From Acidobacteriota bacterium (GTDB taxonomy: Bacteria > Acidobacteriota > Terriglobia > Terriglobales > Acidobacteriaceae), in NCBI GenBank assembly GCA_021792795.1, contig JAJYUB010000017.1, positions 1 through 64,000 on the forward strand: a DNA stretch of 64,000 nt, read 5' to 3'. The notes beneath the pieces were generated by a model. It worked only from the letters and a program-made list of their open reading frames with translations. It was not told the origin of the DNA and made no database searches. The position numbers and the translations under genes were made by a program. This document shows, piece after piece, positions 54,470-63,363 of the stretch. Every line of letters starts with the position of its first letter. Positions within the stretch are counted from its first letter, which is position 1.

Positions 54470-56095
54470 ATGCGCCTACTCAAACGAATCGAATTTCTTG
54501 CTGCAGGTGTCTGCGTGGTTTTGCTGTCTGCACCGGCGGCGCGCGGCAACGTTGGGCTTACGGTGGTCACCGACCGCGGAAGCGTTCAGGGGACCTTCAG
54601 CAGCGACGGACAAGTGCGCGCCTTTCTTGGCATCCCTTACGCCGCGGCGCCTGTCGGGCCGCTGCGTTGGAAACCACCGCAACCCGCGCCCGCGTGGTCC
54701 GGAGTTCGTTCGGCCACCCGCTTTGGCCCGCGCTGCATGCAGACCCAGCTTTTTCCGGACATGGTCTTCCGCGATCCCGGCCCCAGCGAAGACTGCCTCA
54801 CGCTGAACGTCTGGGCGCCAGCGGGAAAAAACTCTGCGCCGTTGCCGGTGATGGTCTGGATTTATGGCGGCGGATTTGTCACCGGAGGATCGTCGGAACC
54901 TCGCCAGGATGGCGAGCACCTGGCCCACAAAGGCGTCATCGTTGTCTCCATGAATTATCGGCTGGGGATTTTTGGATTTTTTGCCCTCCCCAGCCTGGCT
55001 GCTGAGTCCCCAAAACATGCTGCAGGCAATTATGGCTTGATGGACCAGGCGGCTGCGCTCGACTGGGTGCGGCGCAATATCGCGGCTTTCGGAGGCGATC
55101 CCGCCAAGGTCACGATTTTCGGCGAATCCGCCGGCTCCATCTCCGTCAGCGCTCAGATGGCGTCCCCGGTTTCGCAAGGGTTGTTTGTCCGCGCCATCGG
55201 CGAAAGCGGAGGCGCCCTCACCGGTCCCGGATTGACCTTCCAGCCGCTGCCGGTCAGTGAGCAACGCGGCCAGCGATTTGCCCAATCCGCGTTCAAAAAC
55301 AGTAGTCTGGCCTTTCTGCGGTCCGTCGGCGCGGGCCAACTGCTCAAGGCGGCGAGTACCGCTCCTCATGGCCATGGAATTTTCTGGCCCAACGTCGATG
55401 GAGATTTTCTGCCTGAAAGCGTTCCCGCCATCTATGCCAAGGGAAACCAGGCGCGCGTTCCTTTGCTGGCTGGATGGAATCAAGATGAAGGCAGCGGGGA
55501 AGTTTTAGGTCAGCCCCAAAAGCCGACTCCGCAGGCCATGCGCGCCTTGGCGACGAAGAGGTTCGGTCCTCGCGCAGAAGATTTTCTCCGCGTGTACGCC
55601 GCTGCCGACAATACCGAGGCGTTGCGGGCTGCGGAGGATTTTTCCGGCGACGCTTTCATCGCCTATTCCACCTGGGAGTGGCTGGAGGCGCAGGTGAAAA
55701 CAGGCAACGCTCCGGTCTATCGCTACCGCTTCGATCTGGGCTCGCCCGGCGATCCATTTCATCCGCCTGCAATCGGCGCCTTTCACTCCGACGATATTGA
55801 ATATGTCTTCGGCACCCTGGATTCGCGGCGGGGCGCGAAGTGGAGACCGGAGGACTATAAGCTGTCTGATCTGATGCAGGCCTACTGGACGAATTTTGCC
55901 AAGACCGGCGATCCTAACAGTGCCGGTCTTCCGCGCTGGCCCGCCTACAATGAGGCGGGGAAATGGCAGGTCATGCATTTGTCGCCGGACTCCGAAGCCA
56001 GATCGGACCGGCATCGCGACAGGTATCTATTTCTGCAGCAGGTTTGGGGCCCGGATGCACCCCCGGGGCCGCCACCGGTGGGACCTGGCAAATAG
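54470..56095 (+). CDS. Secreted type-B carboxylesterase
   Basis: A 541-residue alpha/beta hydrolase with a signal peptide (residues 1-26, ending ARG). Oxyanion-hole region WIYGGGFVTG, nucleophile elbow GESAGS (Ser about 221) and the C-terminal catalytic His in AFHSDDIEYVFG (about residue 438). Hydrolyses carboxylic esters outside the cytoplasm. AGGAGGG and GGAG lie ahead of the ATG. It lies just before a LacI-type regulator. Confidence 0.95.
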   Translation: MRLLKRIEFLAAGVCVVLLSAPAARGNVGLTVVTDRGSVQGTFSSDGQVRAFLGIPYAAAPVGPLRWKPPQPAPAWSGVRSATRFGPRCMQTQLFPDMVFRDPGPSEDCLTLNVWAPAGKNSAPLPVMVWIYGGGFVTGGSSEPRQDGEHLAHKGVIVVSMNYRLGIFGFFALPSLAAESPKHAAGNYGLMDQAAALDWVRRNIAAFGGDPAKVTIFGESAGSISVSAQMASPVSQGLFVRAIGESGGALTGPGLTFQPLPVSEQRGQRFAQSAFKNSSLAFLRSVGAGQLLKAASTAPHGHGIFWPNVDGDFLPESVPAIYAKGNQARVPLLAGWNQDEGSGEVLGQPQKPTPQAMRALATKRFGPRAEDFLRVYAAADNTEALRAAEDFSGDAFIAYSTWEWLEAQVKTGNAPVYRYRFDLGSPGDPFHPPAIGAFHSDDIEYVFGTLDSRRGAKWRPEDYKLSDLMQAYWTNFAKTGDPNSAGLPRWPAYNEAGKWQVMHLSPDSEARSDRHRDRYLFLQQVWGPDAPPGPPPVGPGK

Positions 56096-56155
56096 TGGGG
56101 ATGTAGCTTGAGGCGGTAGCATGGGAACAATTCACCATGAATGGCGGAGTGTTGA

Positions 56156-57235
56156 GTGCGTATGAAAGAGAATGCTGACCCCAGGAAGAACAAGATAGGA
56201 CTGCGAGAAATTGCAGCCGGGGCCAATGTCAGCGTGGCCACGGTTTCGCGCGTGCTGAATGGAAACCATCGCGTCGATCCGGCCATTCGGGAAGTGGTGC
56301 TGGATGCGGCCGCCAAGCTCAATGTCGATCTTTCGCAGCGCAACAAGACCAAAGCGCTGGCCTTCCTGTTGAGCAACCGCGCCGTGCTGCACGCCTTCCA
56401 TTCCAGGATCCTGTTGGGAGCGGAGGCGTACTGCGCCGCCAACGGCTGGGACATGGTTTTCCTGTCCTACAACTACTCCCCGAATGTTCCCTGGAAAGAA
56501 CTGCACCTGCCCAAGGCGGTGCAGCGTCATGACGTGGTTCGGGCTGTGGTGCTGGCCGGAACGAATTCCGCCAACCTTCTGGAGCTGCTCGACCACAAGG
56601 GCATCGCCTATTCCGTCTTGGGCAACAACGTCATCGGAGAATCGCAGAGTTTGAAAGGCGACATCGTGTATTCCGACGATGTTCAGGGCGGCCATGAAAT
56701 GACCAAATACCTGATCGGCCTTGGCCATCGCGACATCTGGTTTGTCGGCAATGTTCGCCTGCCCTGGTTTGCCCGGCACTTTGAAGGATATCGCCGAACC
56801 ATGAGCGAGGCTGGACTGGCTCCGCGCCTGAGCGGCCTTGAGTTCGACGATGAAACCGAGATGGGCTACATCAACACCAAGTCTCTTCTGGCCCAGGGCG
56901 GACCTTGCACTGCCATCCTCGCGGGCAACGACCAGACCGCCCACGGCGTCTACAAGGGGCTGCGCGACAGCGGTCGAAAAGTTCCAGACGACATCAGCGT
57001 GGCCGGCTGCGACGATACCGCCAGCACCTGGCTCTATCCTGGACTCACCACCACGCGGGAATTTCCCGAGCAATTGGGCCAGCAACTGGTCAAACTGGTG
57101 CTGAATCGAATCTCGCAGCCGAGTCTTCCTCCCCAGGTGGTCACCATTCCAACCGAGCTGATCAAACGCGAATCCTGCAAGCCCGTTGCTGCAGCCAAAG
57201 GACTGGTTTCCGTCGGACCCGCTGCCCGCTATTGA
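56156..57235 (+). CDS. LacI-family transcriptional regulator
   Basis: A 359-residue regulator. The N-terminal HTH is LREIAAGANVSVATVSRVLNGNH (about residues 16-38) with hinge helix KLNVDLSQRNKTKALAFLL. The periplasmic-binding-like ligand domain is complete through VSVAGCDDTASTWL-type regions. Start is GTG at 56156 with GGAG six bases upstream (or ATG at 56162). By position it may control the esterase or the sugar clusters. Its operator was not identified. Confidence 0.92.
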   Translation: MRMKENADPRKNKIGLREIAAGANVSVATVSRVLNGNHRVDPAIREVVLDAAAKLNVDLSQRNKTKALAFLLSNRAVLHAFHSRILLGAEAYCAANGWDMVFLSYNYSPNVPWKELHLPKAVQRHDVVRAVVLAGTNSANLLELLDHKGIAYSVLGNNVIGESQSLKGDIVYSDDVQGGHEMTKYLIGLGHRDIWFVGNVRLPWFARHFEGYRRTMSEAGLAPRLSGLEFDDETEMGYINTKSLLAQGGPCTAILAGNDQTAHGVYKGLRDSGRKVPDDISVAGCDDTASTWLYPGLTTTREFPEQLGQQLVKLVLNRISQPSLPPQVVTIPTELIKRESCKPVAAAKGLVSVGPAARY

Positions 57236-57333
57236 TCCGGCCCGAAAGTATTGCGTTTGGGTGCCCCATCCTCGCCGCGTTCTTTGCGGCTAGGGTTGGA
57301 AAAATTGGTTCATTCCAATCGGGCCGGATCAAT
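57231..57333. repeat. Inverted repeat overlapping the LacI-gene stop
   Basis: ATTGATCCGGCCCG (57231-57244) and CGGGCCGGATCAAT (57320-57333) are perfect 14-base inverted arms; a smaller GCCGC/GCGGC hairpin lies between. The left arm includes the stop codon. Possible terminator or mobile repeat; no T-run follows. Confidence 0.6.
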
Positions 57334-57438
57334 AGGTGCTAAATGACAAACTCGTTTGGCGGAATTGTCATTCCAGCCTGAGGCCGCCGAGGCGATTGCA
57401 GTGGAGGGACCTTCGTCTTTCTGGGTGCCAAATGAAAA

Positions 57439-57458
57439 AGCCCGCCATCAAGCGGGCT
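57439..57458 (-). terminator. Rho-independent terminator of tRNA-Ala
   Basis: On the minus strand AGCCCGC, loop TTGATG, GCGGGCT is followed by TTTTC. It lies 33 bases downstream of the tRNA-Ala 3' end. Confidence 0.75.
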
Positions 57459-57491
57459 TCTTCCTTCGCCGAAATTTCGTGGAGGATCTTC

Positions 57492-57568
57492 TGGTGGAGC
57501 TAGTCGGGATCGAACCGACGACCTCGCCATTGCGAACGGCGCGCTCTCCCAAACTGAGCTATAGCCCC
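57492..57568 (-). tRNA. tRNA-Ala (anticodon CGC)
   Basis: Cloverleaf on the minus strand: acceptor stem GGGGCTA/TAGCTCC, D arm AGCTCAGTTTGGGAGAGC, anticodon stem and loop CGCCG-TTCGCAA-TGGCG with anticodon CGC, T arm GTCGGTTCGATCCCGAC, encoded CCA. Confidence 0.95.
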
Positions 57569-57625
57569 ACGTGGCCTATCGTTGCTAGTGTATCAGCGAC
57601 ACGGGAAATTCCAAATGATCCATGG

Positions 57626-58810
57626 TCATTTTTCTACGCTGAAATAGTGGTCGATAAGATAGTCGCGCAGTTGCGTATCGAAATCGTGGGTGTTCTGCCT
57701 GGCATCCTGCGCGTCCGTGTTGTAGACCACGATGTATGCGCTGCGGGACGCTGGATCGAGATAGAAATTGCTCTGGAATCCGTTCTGCGATCCGGACTTC
57801 CCAACCAAACGCAGCTTGCCATCGGTATGGACGAAAAAACTTCCCGCAACAAAGTCATGGGCCCCGGCGCGCGAGGGAAAATCGGCATCGGGGACCACCG
57901 GCAGGATGGGCTTCCACATCTCTTCCAGCGAGGAACGCTTCAGGATCGCGTCATATTCCGCCTGACGCGCTGGATCGCCCAGCAAGAACTCCAGATACTT
58001 CGCCATGTCCGGCAGCGGAGCGTTCAGGCCGCCGTTAGAGCGCGTAATTCCAGTATCGAAGTCGAAGGGATCTTCCGTCAGCTTGCCGTCGTGCAAATCG
58101 TAGCTGTGCGATCGATATCGCAGCAGCGTGTACGGGCTGCGGTCGAAATACGAGCGGTCCATTCCCAGCGGCCCCAGCACATTTTTCTCCATATACGCCT
58201 CATACGGTTCGCCGGAAAGACGCTGAATAATTTCCCCCAGAAATACGACCGCAAGGTTGGAGTAGCCGAAGCGCGAACCAGGCGCGAAATGGATGCTGGT
58301 ATACGGCAGCATGGCGACAATCTGAGACCATTGCGTGGGTTCGAACGGCTGCCATGGCTCGCTTCGCCACGGCCAGGTGGCATCGCGGAATCCGCTGGAA
58401 TGAGACATCGCTTCCCGAATGGTGATGGCGGAGATGGGACCATAGGGATCGTGTACCGCTGCCAGCTCGGGAATGTACTGGACCAGCGGGTCATCCAGCG
58501 AAAGCAGGCCGCGATCGCGAAGTTGCATGATCGCAATTCCGGTAAAGGTCTTGGTAATCGACGCCCAATGGTAGGCGGTATTTTCATCGACCGGCTGCGC
58601 TGGCGAGAGGTCCTGCCTGCCATGGAAATCTTGAAATACGATGCGTCTCCCGTGCAGCAGGAGCAGGCTGCTGCCCACAATCCCATTGCGCTTGAGCCCG
58701 GACTCGTAAAACGATGTAAGCCCGGCGAGATTCTGGGCCGAAAACGACTGCGCGGGCAGGTCCGCCGTTGTCAGCGCGCAGCCCAAAATAGGCAGAAAAA
58801 GCCGCTTCAT
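57626..58810 (-). CDS. Serine beta-lactamase-like (class C) hydrolase
   Basis: A 394-residue exported penicillin-binding-type hydrolase. SxxK motif SITK (S84, K87), YSN triad element (Y183) in FGYSNLAVVF, and a KSG-like VGKSGSQNGF near the end. Class C fold proteins of this kind are often esterases or D-aminopeptidases rather than beta-lactamases. A short hydrophobic signal (residues 3-20) is present. The gene ends 57 bases from the tRNA gene. Confidence 0.88.
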   Translation of the reverse strand: MKRLFLPILGCALTTADLPAQSFSAQNLAGLTSFYESGLKRNGIVGSSLLLLHGRRIVFQDFHGRQDLSPAQPVDENTAYHWASITKTFTGIAIMQLRDRGLLSLDDPLVQYIPELAAVHDPYGPISAITIREAMSHSSGFRDATWPWRSEPWQPFEPTQWSQIVAMLPYTSIHFAPGSRFGYSNLAVVFLGEIIQRLSGEPYEAYMEKNVLGPLGMDRSYFDRSPYTLLRYRSHSYDLHDGKLTEDPFDFDTGITRSNGGLNAPLPDMAKYLEFLLGDPARQAEYDAILKRSSLEEMWKPILPVVPDADFPSRAGAHDFVAGSFFVHTDGKLRLVGKSGSQNGFQSNFYLDPASRSAYIVVYNTDAQDARQNTHDFDTQLRDYLIDHYFSVEK

Positions 58811-58835
58811 TCGCACCGGGAAACCTCGACTGGAT

Positions 58836-59912
58836 TCATGTGTTAATGCCATGCCAGGCCGCTGTGCGCCGGATTGCCTCGGCCAGCGGAATCCCATCGG
58901 TCAGGTTGAGATATTTCTTCGCCGCCTGCACTGAGGGCACATAGCGCTGAACAGGAACGCCGGGACCGGCGGTCCGCTCGATCCTGACCTCAATTCCTGG
59001 CGCGATCGCCGCCGAAACCGTCTCGGCAACTTCGCGAATACTCAGGTCCCGCTCCGATCCCACGTTGAAAGCCCGCAGCGAATCCCCCCGAAATAAGATC
59101 GTCCATAGCCAGATCGCCAGGTCGGCGGCGTACATGTACGAACGCATCGGCGTCCCGTCCCCTTGAACGACGATGGGCCCTCCGCGCATGGCGTCGCGAA
59201 TAAAATTTCCAATGGCAAAATGAGCGTCCAACGGAAGGTGCGGACCGACAAACGCAAAACAGCGGGCAATTTTGCATTCCATCTGCGTGCGGTCTGCCGA
59301 AAGACTGCACAGCATCTCCGCCATGCGCTTGCCTTCGCCGTAGACTGAGCTTGCATGCAATAGGTCGGGAGCGCCGCCATGGTCCTCTGCAATATGGGTC
59401 ATGTCCGACGGCTGGCGACCGTACACCGCGCCGGAACTGGTCAGCAGAAATTTCTCGGTCCCATGCGACTCGGCAAACTCCAGGCATCGCCGCGTCCCCT
59501 CGACGATCGTCGATAGCAACTCCGTGGAAGGGGCGCTGGCCAGCGGATTGGTGGGGCTGGTCCGGACCGACTCCGTCGCCGCGTGAATCGCAAAATGGAA
59601 TTTGCCCGCGGGAAACGCGAAATTCCGCACATCGCCTTCGAGCAGCTCGATGGCGGCATCGTTGGCAAGATGCGGCGCCCGCTCGCGAAACTTCCGCGCT
59701 GACCGCGTCAGAACAACCGCCTGCGCCTGCAGATCGAAGGCGTGGTTGGCAGCCAGGAAACTCTCCAGCAGCCAGCAGCCGAAGAAACCTGTGCCCCCCG
59801 TGATAAATATGCGGCGACCGCGCAATTCTTCCCACAACGTCGCATTGTTTTCTAAAATGTAGTTCAGGTCTGCGGCGGAAACCGGAGGCGCGGCGTGCAA
59901 AGGGTTCATCAT
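58836..59912 (-). CDS. NAD-dependent epimerase/dehydratase (extended SDR)
   Basis: A 358-residue sugar-nucleotide enzyme. Cofactor motif TGGTGFFGCWLLE (about residue 38), Ser-containing LLTSSGAVYGRQPSD and the active-site tyrosine in HASSVYGEGKRMAE (YxxxK). Related to dTDP- or CDP-glucose dehydratase/epimerase types that build surface sugars. Divergent from the NeuB-like gene; the two starts are about 115 bases apart. Start is one of two adjacent Met codons. Confidence 0.9.
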   Translation of the reverse strand: MMNPLHAAPPVSAADLNYILENNATLWEELRGRRIFITGGTGFFGCWLLESFLAANHAFDLQAQAVVLTRSARKFRERAPHLANDAAIELLEGDVRNFAFPAGKFHFAIHAATESVRTSPTNPLASAPSTELLSTIVEGTRRCLEFAESHGTEKFLLTSSGAVYGRQPSDMTHIAEDHGGAPDLLHASSVYGEGKRMAEMLCSLSADRTQMECKIARCFAFVGPHLPLDAHFAIGNFIRDAMRGGPIVVQGDGTPMRSYMYAADLAIWLWTILFRGDSLRAFNVGSERDLSIREVAETVSAAIAPGIEVRIERTAGPGVPVQRYVPSVQAAKKYLNLTDGIPLAEAIRRTAAWHGINT

Positions 59913-60026
59913 CGATAAAAGTGTATACTCCGCTGCATCGGGAACAGGGTAAAGTTGCATCTATGCACAGGGAAATCGCGTCATGGTGTCGCGATGACGT
60001 GCCAGGTCCCACGAGAAGAGGGTTCA

Positions 60027-60917
60027 ATGACGATGCAAGAACATGGCGCGGTAAAAATCGGCAAAAAACTTATCGGCGACGGGCAGCCCTGCTACGTCAT
60101 CGCGGAAATCGGCATCAATCACAATGGCAACCTGGACATTGCCAAGCGCCTCATCAGTGTCGCCGTGGCGGCGGGATGCGACGCCGTCAAGTTCCAAAAG
60201 CGCACCGTGGACGTGGTCTATTCCGCGGAAGAACTCGCGCGTCCGCGCGAAAGTCCGTTTGGCGCGACCAATGGCGACTTGAAGGAGGCCCTCGAATTCG
60301 ACGCGGACGATTTCGCCGAAATCGACGCCTATTGCAAGGCCGTCAACATTCCCTGGTTTGTCTCCTGTTGGGATGAGGGCTCGGTCGATCTGATTGCCGA
60401 ATTCGACATACCCTGCTTCAAGATTGCCTCCGCATCGCTGACCGACGACCACTTGCTGCGCCACACCCGCTCCAAAGGCAAGCCGATCATTCTGTCGACC
60501 GGCATGAGTACCTATCGGGAGATCGATCACGCTATTGATGTACTCGGCAAACAAGACCTGGTCGTGATGCACAGTTGCAGCACCTATCCCGCGTATTACG
60601 AAGAGCTGAACCTGCGCGCCATTCCGACCATGAAAGAACGCTATAAGCTGCCCATCGGCTACTCCGGCCACGAAACCGGAATTGCTTCCAGCGTTGCCGC
60701 GGCGGTTCTGGGCGCATGTTCTGTTGAGCGTCACGTCACGCTGGACCGCTCCATGTGGGGCAGCGATCAGGCAGCGTCTCTTGAGCCGAATGGAATCACG
60801 CGGCTCATTCGCGACATTCGCCTGGTGGAGCAGTCGATGGGCGACGGCGTGAAGCGCGTCTATGAACGCGAACTGCCGATCATCAAGAAACTGCGCCGGG
60901 TCGGAGCGGGAGTTTGA
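60027..60917 (+). CDS. NeuB-like sialic acid/nonulosonate synthase, SAF domain absent
   Basis: A 296-residue NeuB-type TIM barrel that condenses phosphoenolpyruvate with an amino-sugar to give a nonulosonate. Motifs AEIGINHNGNLDIAK, AVKFQKR, STGMSTYREI, HSCSTYPAYYEELNLRAI and GYSGHETGI. Typical NeuB is about 340-350 residues with a C-terminal antifreeze-like SAF domain; here the protein stops after the barrel. This may be a different subfamily member. AGAGGG precedes the ATG. Confidence 0.9.
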   Translation: MTMQEHGAVKIGKKLIGDGQPCYVIAEIGINHNGNLDIAKRLISVAVAAGCDAVKFQKRTVDVVYSAEELARPRESPFGATNGDLKEALEFDADDFAEIDAYCKAVNIPWFVSCWDEGSVDLIAEFDIPCFKIASASLTDDHLLRHTRSKGKPIILSTGMSTYREIDHAIDVLGKQDLVVMHSCSTYPAYYEELNLRAIPTMKERYKLPIGYSGHETGIASSVAAAVLGACSVERHVTLDRSMWGSDQAASLEPNGITRLIRDIRLVEQSMGDGVKRVYERELPIIKKLRRVGAGV

Positions 60918-61390
60918 TGAAGGGTATCCGTGCCATCGCTCTCGATGTCGATGGCGTTCTGACAGATGGCGGCGTCTGGTGGGGCCCCAACGGCGAGGAG
61001 TGGAAGCGCTTTTCCTTTGCCGACATTATGGGCGTTTCGAACGCCTGCAAGGCGGGCCTCATCGTCACCTTGATCTCCGGCGAGGACAGCCCGCTGGTCG
61101 ACCGCTTTGCGGAGAAGTTTCAAATTACCGACATCGCCAAGGGCTGCCGCGACAAAGCGAGCGCTTTGCGCGCGTTTGCGGAACGGCAGCAGCTTCCGCT
61201 GGCCGCGATTTGCTTTATGGGAGACGACATCAACGACATCGCCGCGCAAAAGATTGCCGGCTTGTCGGCTGCTCCCGCAAACGCTCATCCAACTGTTCTG
61301 GCCACCGCCACCTTCATTGCAAAAAATAACGGCGGCAACGGCGCGGTTCGAGAATTGATCGATGCCATTCTCGCCGCGCGTGCAACCTGA
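60917..61390 (+). CDS. KdsC-like HAD phosphatase
   Basis: A 157-residue HAD-superfamily C0-type phosphatase. Motif I is DVDGVLTDG, a Thr/Ser motif follows in LISGEDSP, and motif IV is FMGDDINDI. KdsC-like enzymes dephosphorylate KDO- or nonulosonate-9-phosphates; coupling to the NeuB-like gene (TGATG overlap) suggests the NeuB product is phosphorylated. KDO could also be the product. Confidence 0.92.
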   Translation: MKGIRAIALDVDGVLTDGGVWWGPNGEEWKRFSFADIMGVSNACKAGLIVTLISGEDSPLVDRFAEKFQITDIAKGCRDKASALRAFAERQQLPLAAICFMGDDINDIAAQKIAGLSAAPANAHPTVLATATFIAKNNGGNGAVRELIDAILAARAT

Positions 61391-61440
61391 GATGGAATTC
61401 CAAGTGGTGCGACTCCAGGCCCAAATTGCCCGCAAAACGA

Positions 61441-61507
61441 GCCAAAACTTTCCGATGAAATCCACGCCAAAACTTTCCGATAAAAAAACATGCCAAAACT
61501 TTCTGAC
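61441..61507 (+). repeat. Three copies of GCCAAAACTTTCCGAT before and in the TPP gene start
   Basis: GCCAAAACTTTCCGAT at 61441-61456 and 61466-61481, and GCCAAAACTTTCTGAC at 61492-61507 inside the first codons of the next gene. Spacing is 25 and 26 bases, so the gene's own 5' end has been duplicated twice upstream. Confidence 0.8.
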
Positions 61508-63319
61508 TATTTAGTCCAGTTTGTCGCGGACCAGGGCGTCCAGCACGTTTTCCTCGTCACCGGCGGTGGCGCAATGCACCTGAACGAATCGCTCTCGCGG
61601 TGCAAGTCGATCGAACCGGTGTGCAACTCCCATGAGCAGGCCAGCGCGATCTGCGCCGAGGCATACGCCAAGGCCACCAACTCGCTTGGAGTTGCCATGG
61701 TCACCACCGGCCCCGGCGGCACCAACGCGGTCACCGGCGTCGCCGGAGCATGGCTCGATTCCACCCCCGTCCTGTTTGTCTCCGGGCAGGTGAAGCGTCC
61801 CGACCGCATGTTCGACGCGGAAGGCAAGCCGCTGGGCATGCGCCAGCTTGGCGTGCAGGAAGTCGACATTGTCTCCATCGTGCGCCCCATTACCAAATAT
61901 GCCGTCACCATTCTCGATCCCTGCAGCATTCGCTATCACCTGGAAAAGGCCGTATATCTGGCGCGCGCCGGTCGTCCCGGTCCGGTGTGGATTGACGTGC
62001 CGCTCGATGTGCAGGCGTTTCCGCTGGACGATCTCTCGGTGCTCAAGGGCTTCGATCCGGCGGAGAATGCATCGCTCGACGCCGACCCGACAGAGGAGAT
62101 ACAAGATCAAGTCCGCCAAACGATCGCCGCGCTCAACAAATCGGAACGTCCGCTGCTGTTTGCCGGCAATGGCATCCGCCTGGCCCGCGCCGAAAAGGAG
62201 TTTCACGAACTGCGAAAGTTGTTGAATGTTCCCATCGCCGCCACCTGGTGCGCCGCCGACCTGGTGCCCAGCGATGGGCCGCTCTATGTCGGCCGTCCTG
62301 GTTCCGTGGCTGCCCGCGGGGCCAATTTCGCGCTGCAGAATTGCGATTTTCTCCTGGCCATGGGCGTCCGCCTGGACTTTGCCATCACCGGCTATGCGCC
62401 CGAAAAACTTGCCCGCGAGGCCCACAAGGTGGTCGTCGACATTGACGCCGCCGAGCTGGCCAAGTTGCATCCTCACATGCAACAGCCGGTCCGCGCCGAC
62501 GCGCGCGCATTTCTCGCGGAAATGTTGCGCCAGCGGGACGCCATTCGCCCGCGCGACCGCGCCGCCTGGGACCGCCGCTGTGCCGACTGGAAGACGCGTT
62601 ACCCCGTGGTGACGGAGGAGCATCGCAACCCGGATACCCAGGTCAGCATTTATCATCTGGCGGAAATCATTGGCGTCGAGACCGACGCCAACGACCAACT
62701 TGTCTCCGGCAGCTCCGGTGCCGGCATTGAGATTTTTTTGCTGGCCTGCCCCACGCGCACCGGCCAGCGCATTTATCACACCGCCGGTCTCGGCAGCATG
62801 GGCTTTGGCCTGCCCATGTCGATCGCAGTTTGTCTCGCGGCGGGCCGTCGGCAGACGATCTGTGTCGACGGGGATGGCGGTTTCCAATTCAACATTCAGG
62901 AACTGGAAACAGTGGCGCGACTGAACCTGCCCATCAAGTTTTTTGTCCTGAATAACGATGGCTACGCGTCCATCCGGGCTTCGCAGAAAAACTACTTTGG
63001 CCAGGAAAGCATCGGCTGCGATGCAAGCACCGGCCTGACCGTTCCGGACCTCGCCAGGATCGCCGCCGCCTATGGAATCAAGTCCGCGCGTATTGCCGAC
63101 CAGCGAAATCTTCGCCAGCATGTGCGCGCCGTCCTCGACACGCCGGGCCCGGTCCTGTGCGATGTTCACGTGATTCCCGACGAAACCAGGGCCCCTCGGC
63201 TCTCCTCGACCCAAAAACCGGACGGTACTTTCGTTTCCCGTCCGCTGGAGGATCTGTGGCCTTTTCTTGACAGGAGCGAGTTTTTATCGAATATGATTGT
63301 GGCACCACTGCAAGATTGA
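61490..63319 (+). CDS. Thiamine-diphosphate-dependent enzyme, acetolactate-synthase-like
   Basis: A 609-residue ThDP enzyme with all three domains: Pyr domain with the catalytic Glu in NSHEQASAI (about residue 49), central domain, and PP domain with the GDGGFQFN motif and NNDGYAS (about 460-490). Related to acetolactate synthase, but in a surface-sugar context it may add a two-carbon unit to a keto sugar (YerE-type) or act as another sugar-synthesis decarboxylase. The substrate is unknown. The ATG at 61490 follows an A-rich stretch. Confidence 0.88.
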   Translation: MPKLSDYLVQFVADQGVQHVFLVTGGGAMHLNESLSRCKSIEPVCNSHEQASAICAEAYAKATNSLGVAMVTTGPGGTNAVTGVAGAWLDSTPVLFVSGQVKRPDRMFDAEGKPLGMRQLGVQEVDIVSIVRPITKYAVTILDPCSIRYHLEKAVYLARAGRPGPVWIDVPLDVQAFPLDDLSVLKGFDPAENASLDADPTEEIQDQVRQTIAALNKSERPLLFAGNGIRLARAEKEFHELRKLLNVPIAATWCAADLVPSDGPLYVGRPGSVAARGANFALQNCDFLLAMGVRLDFAITGYAPEKLAREAHKVVVDIDAAELAKLHPHMQQPVRADARAFLAEMLRQRDAIRPRDRAAWDRRCADWKTRYPVVTEEHRNPDTQVSIYHLAEIIGVETDANDQLVSGSSGAGIEIFLLACPTRTGQRIYHTAGLGSMGFGLPMSIAVCLAAGRRQTICVDGDGGFQFNIQELETVARLNLPIKFFVLNNDGYASIRASQKNYFGQESIGCDASTGLTVPDLARIAAAYGIKSARIADQRNLRQHVRAVLDTPGPVLCDVHVIPDETRAPRLSSTQKPDGTFVSRPLEDLWPFLDRSEFLSNMIVAPLQD

Positions 63320-63363
63320 GAATCTAATATTGCGAGCTGTACGAGCTGTAGAGGTGATGGAGC

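Noticed and set aside
57626-58810. Antibiotic-resistance beta-lactamase
   Set aside because: The SxxK and YxN motifs also occur in esterases and peptidases of the class C fold; nothing specific for beta-lactam hydrolysis was seen.
61511-63214. A 567-residue minus-strand open frame
   Set aside because: It is antisense to the ThDP enzyme, which has clear family motifs.
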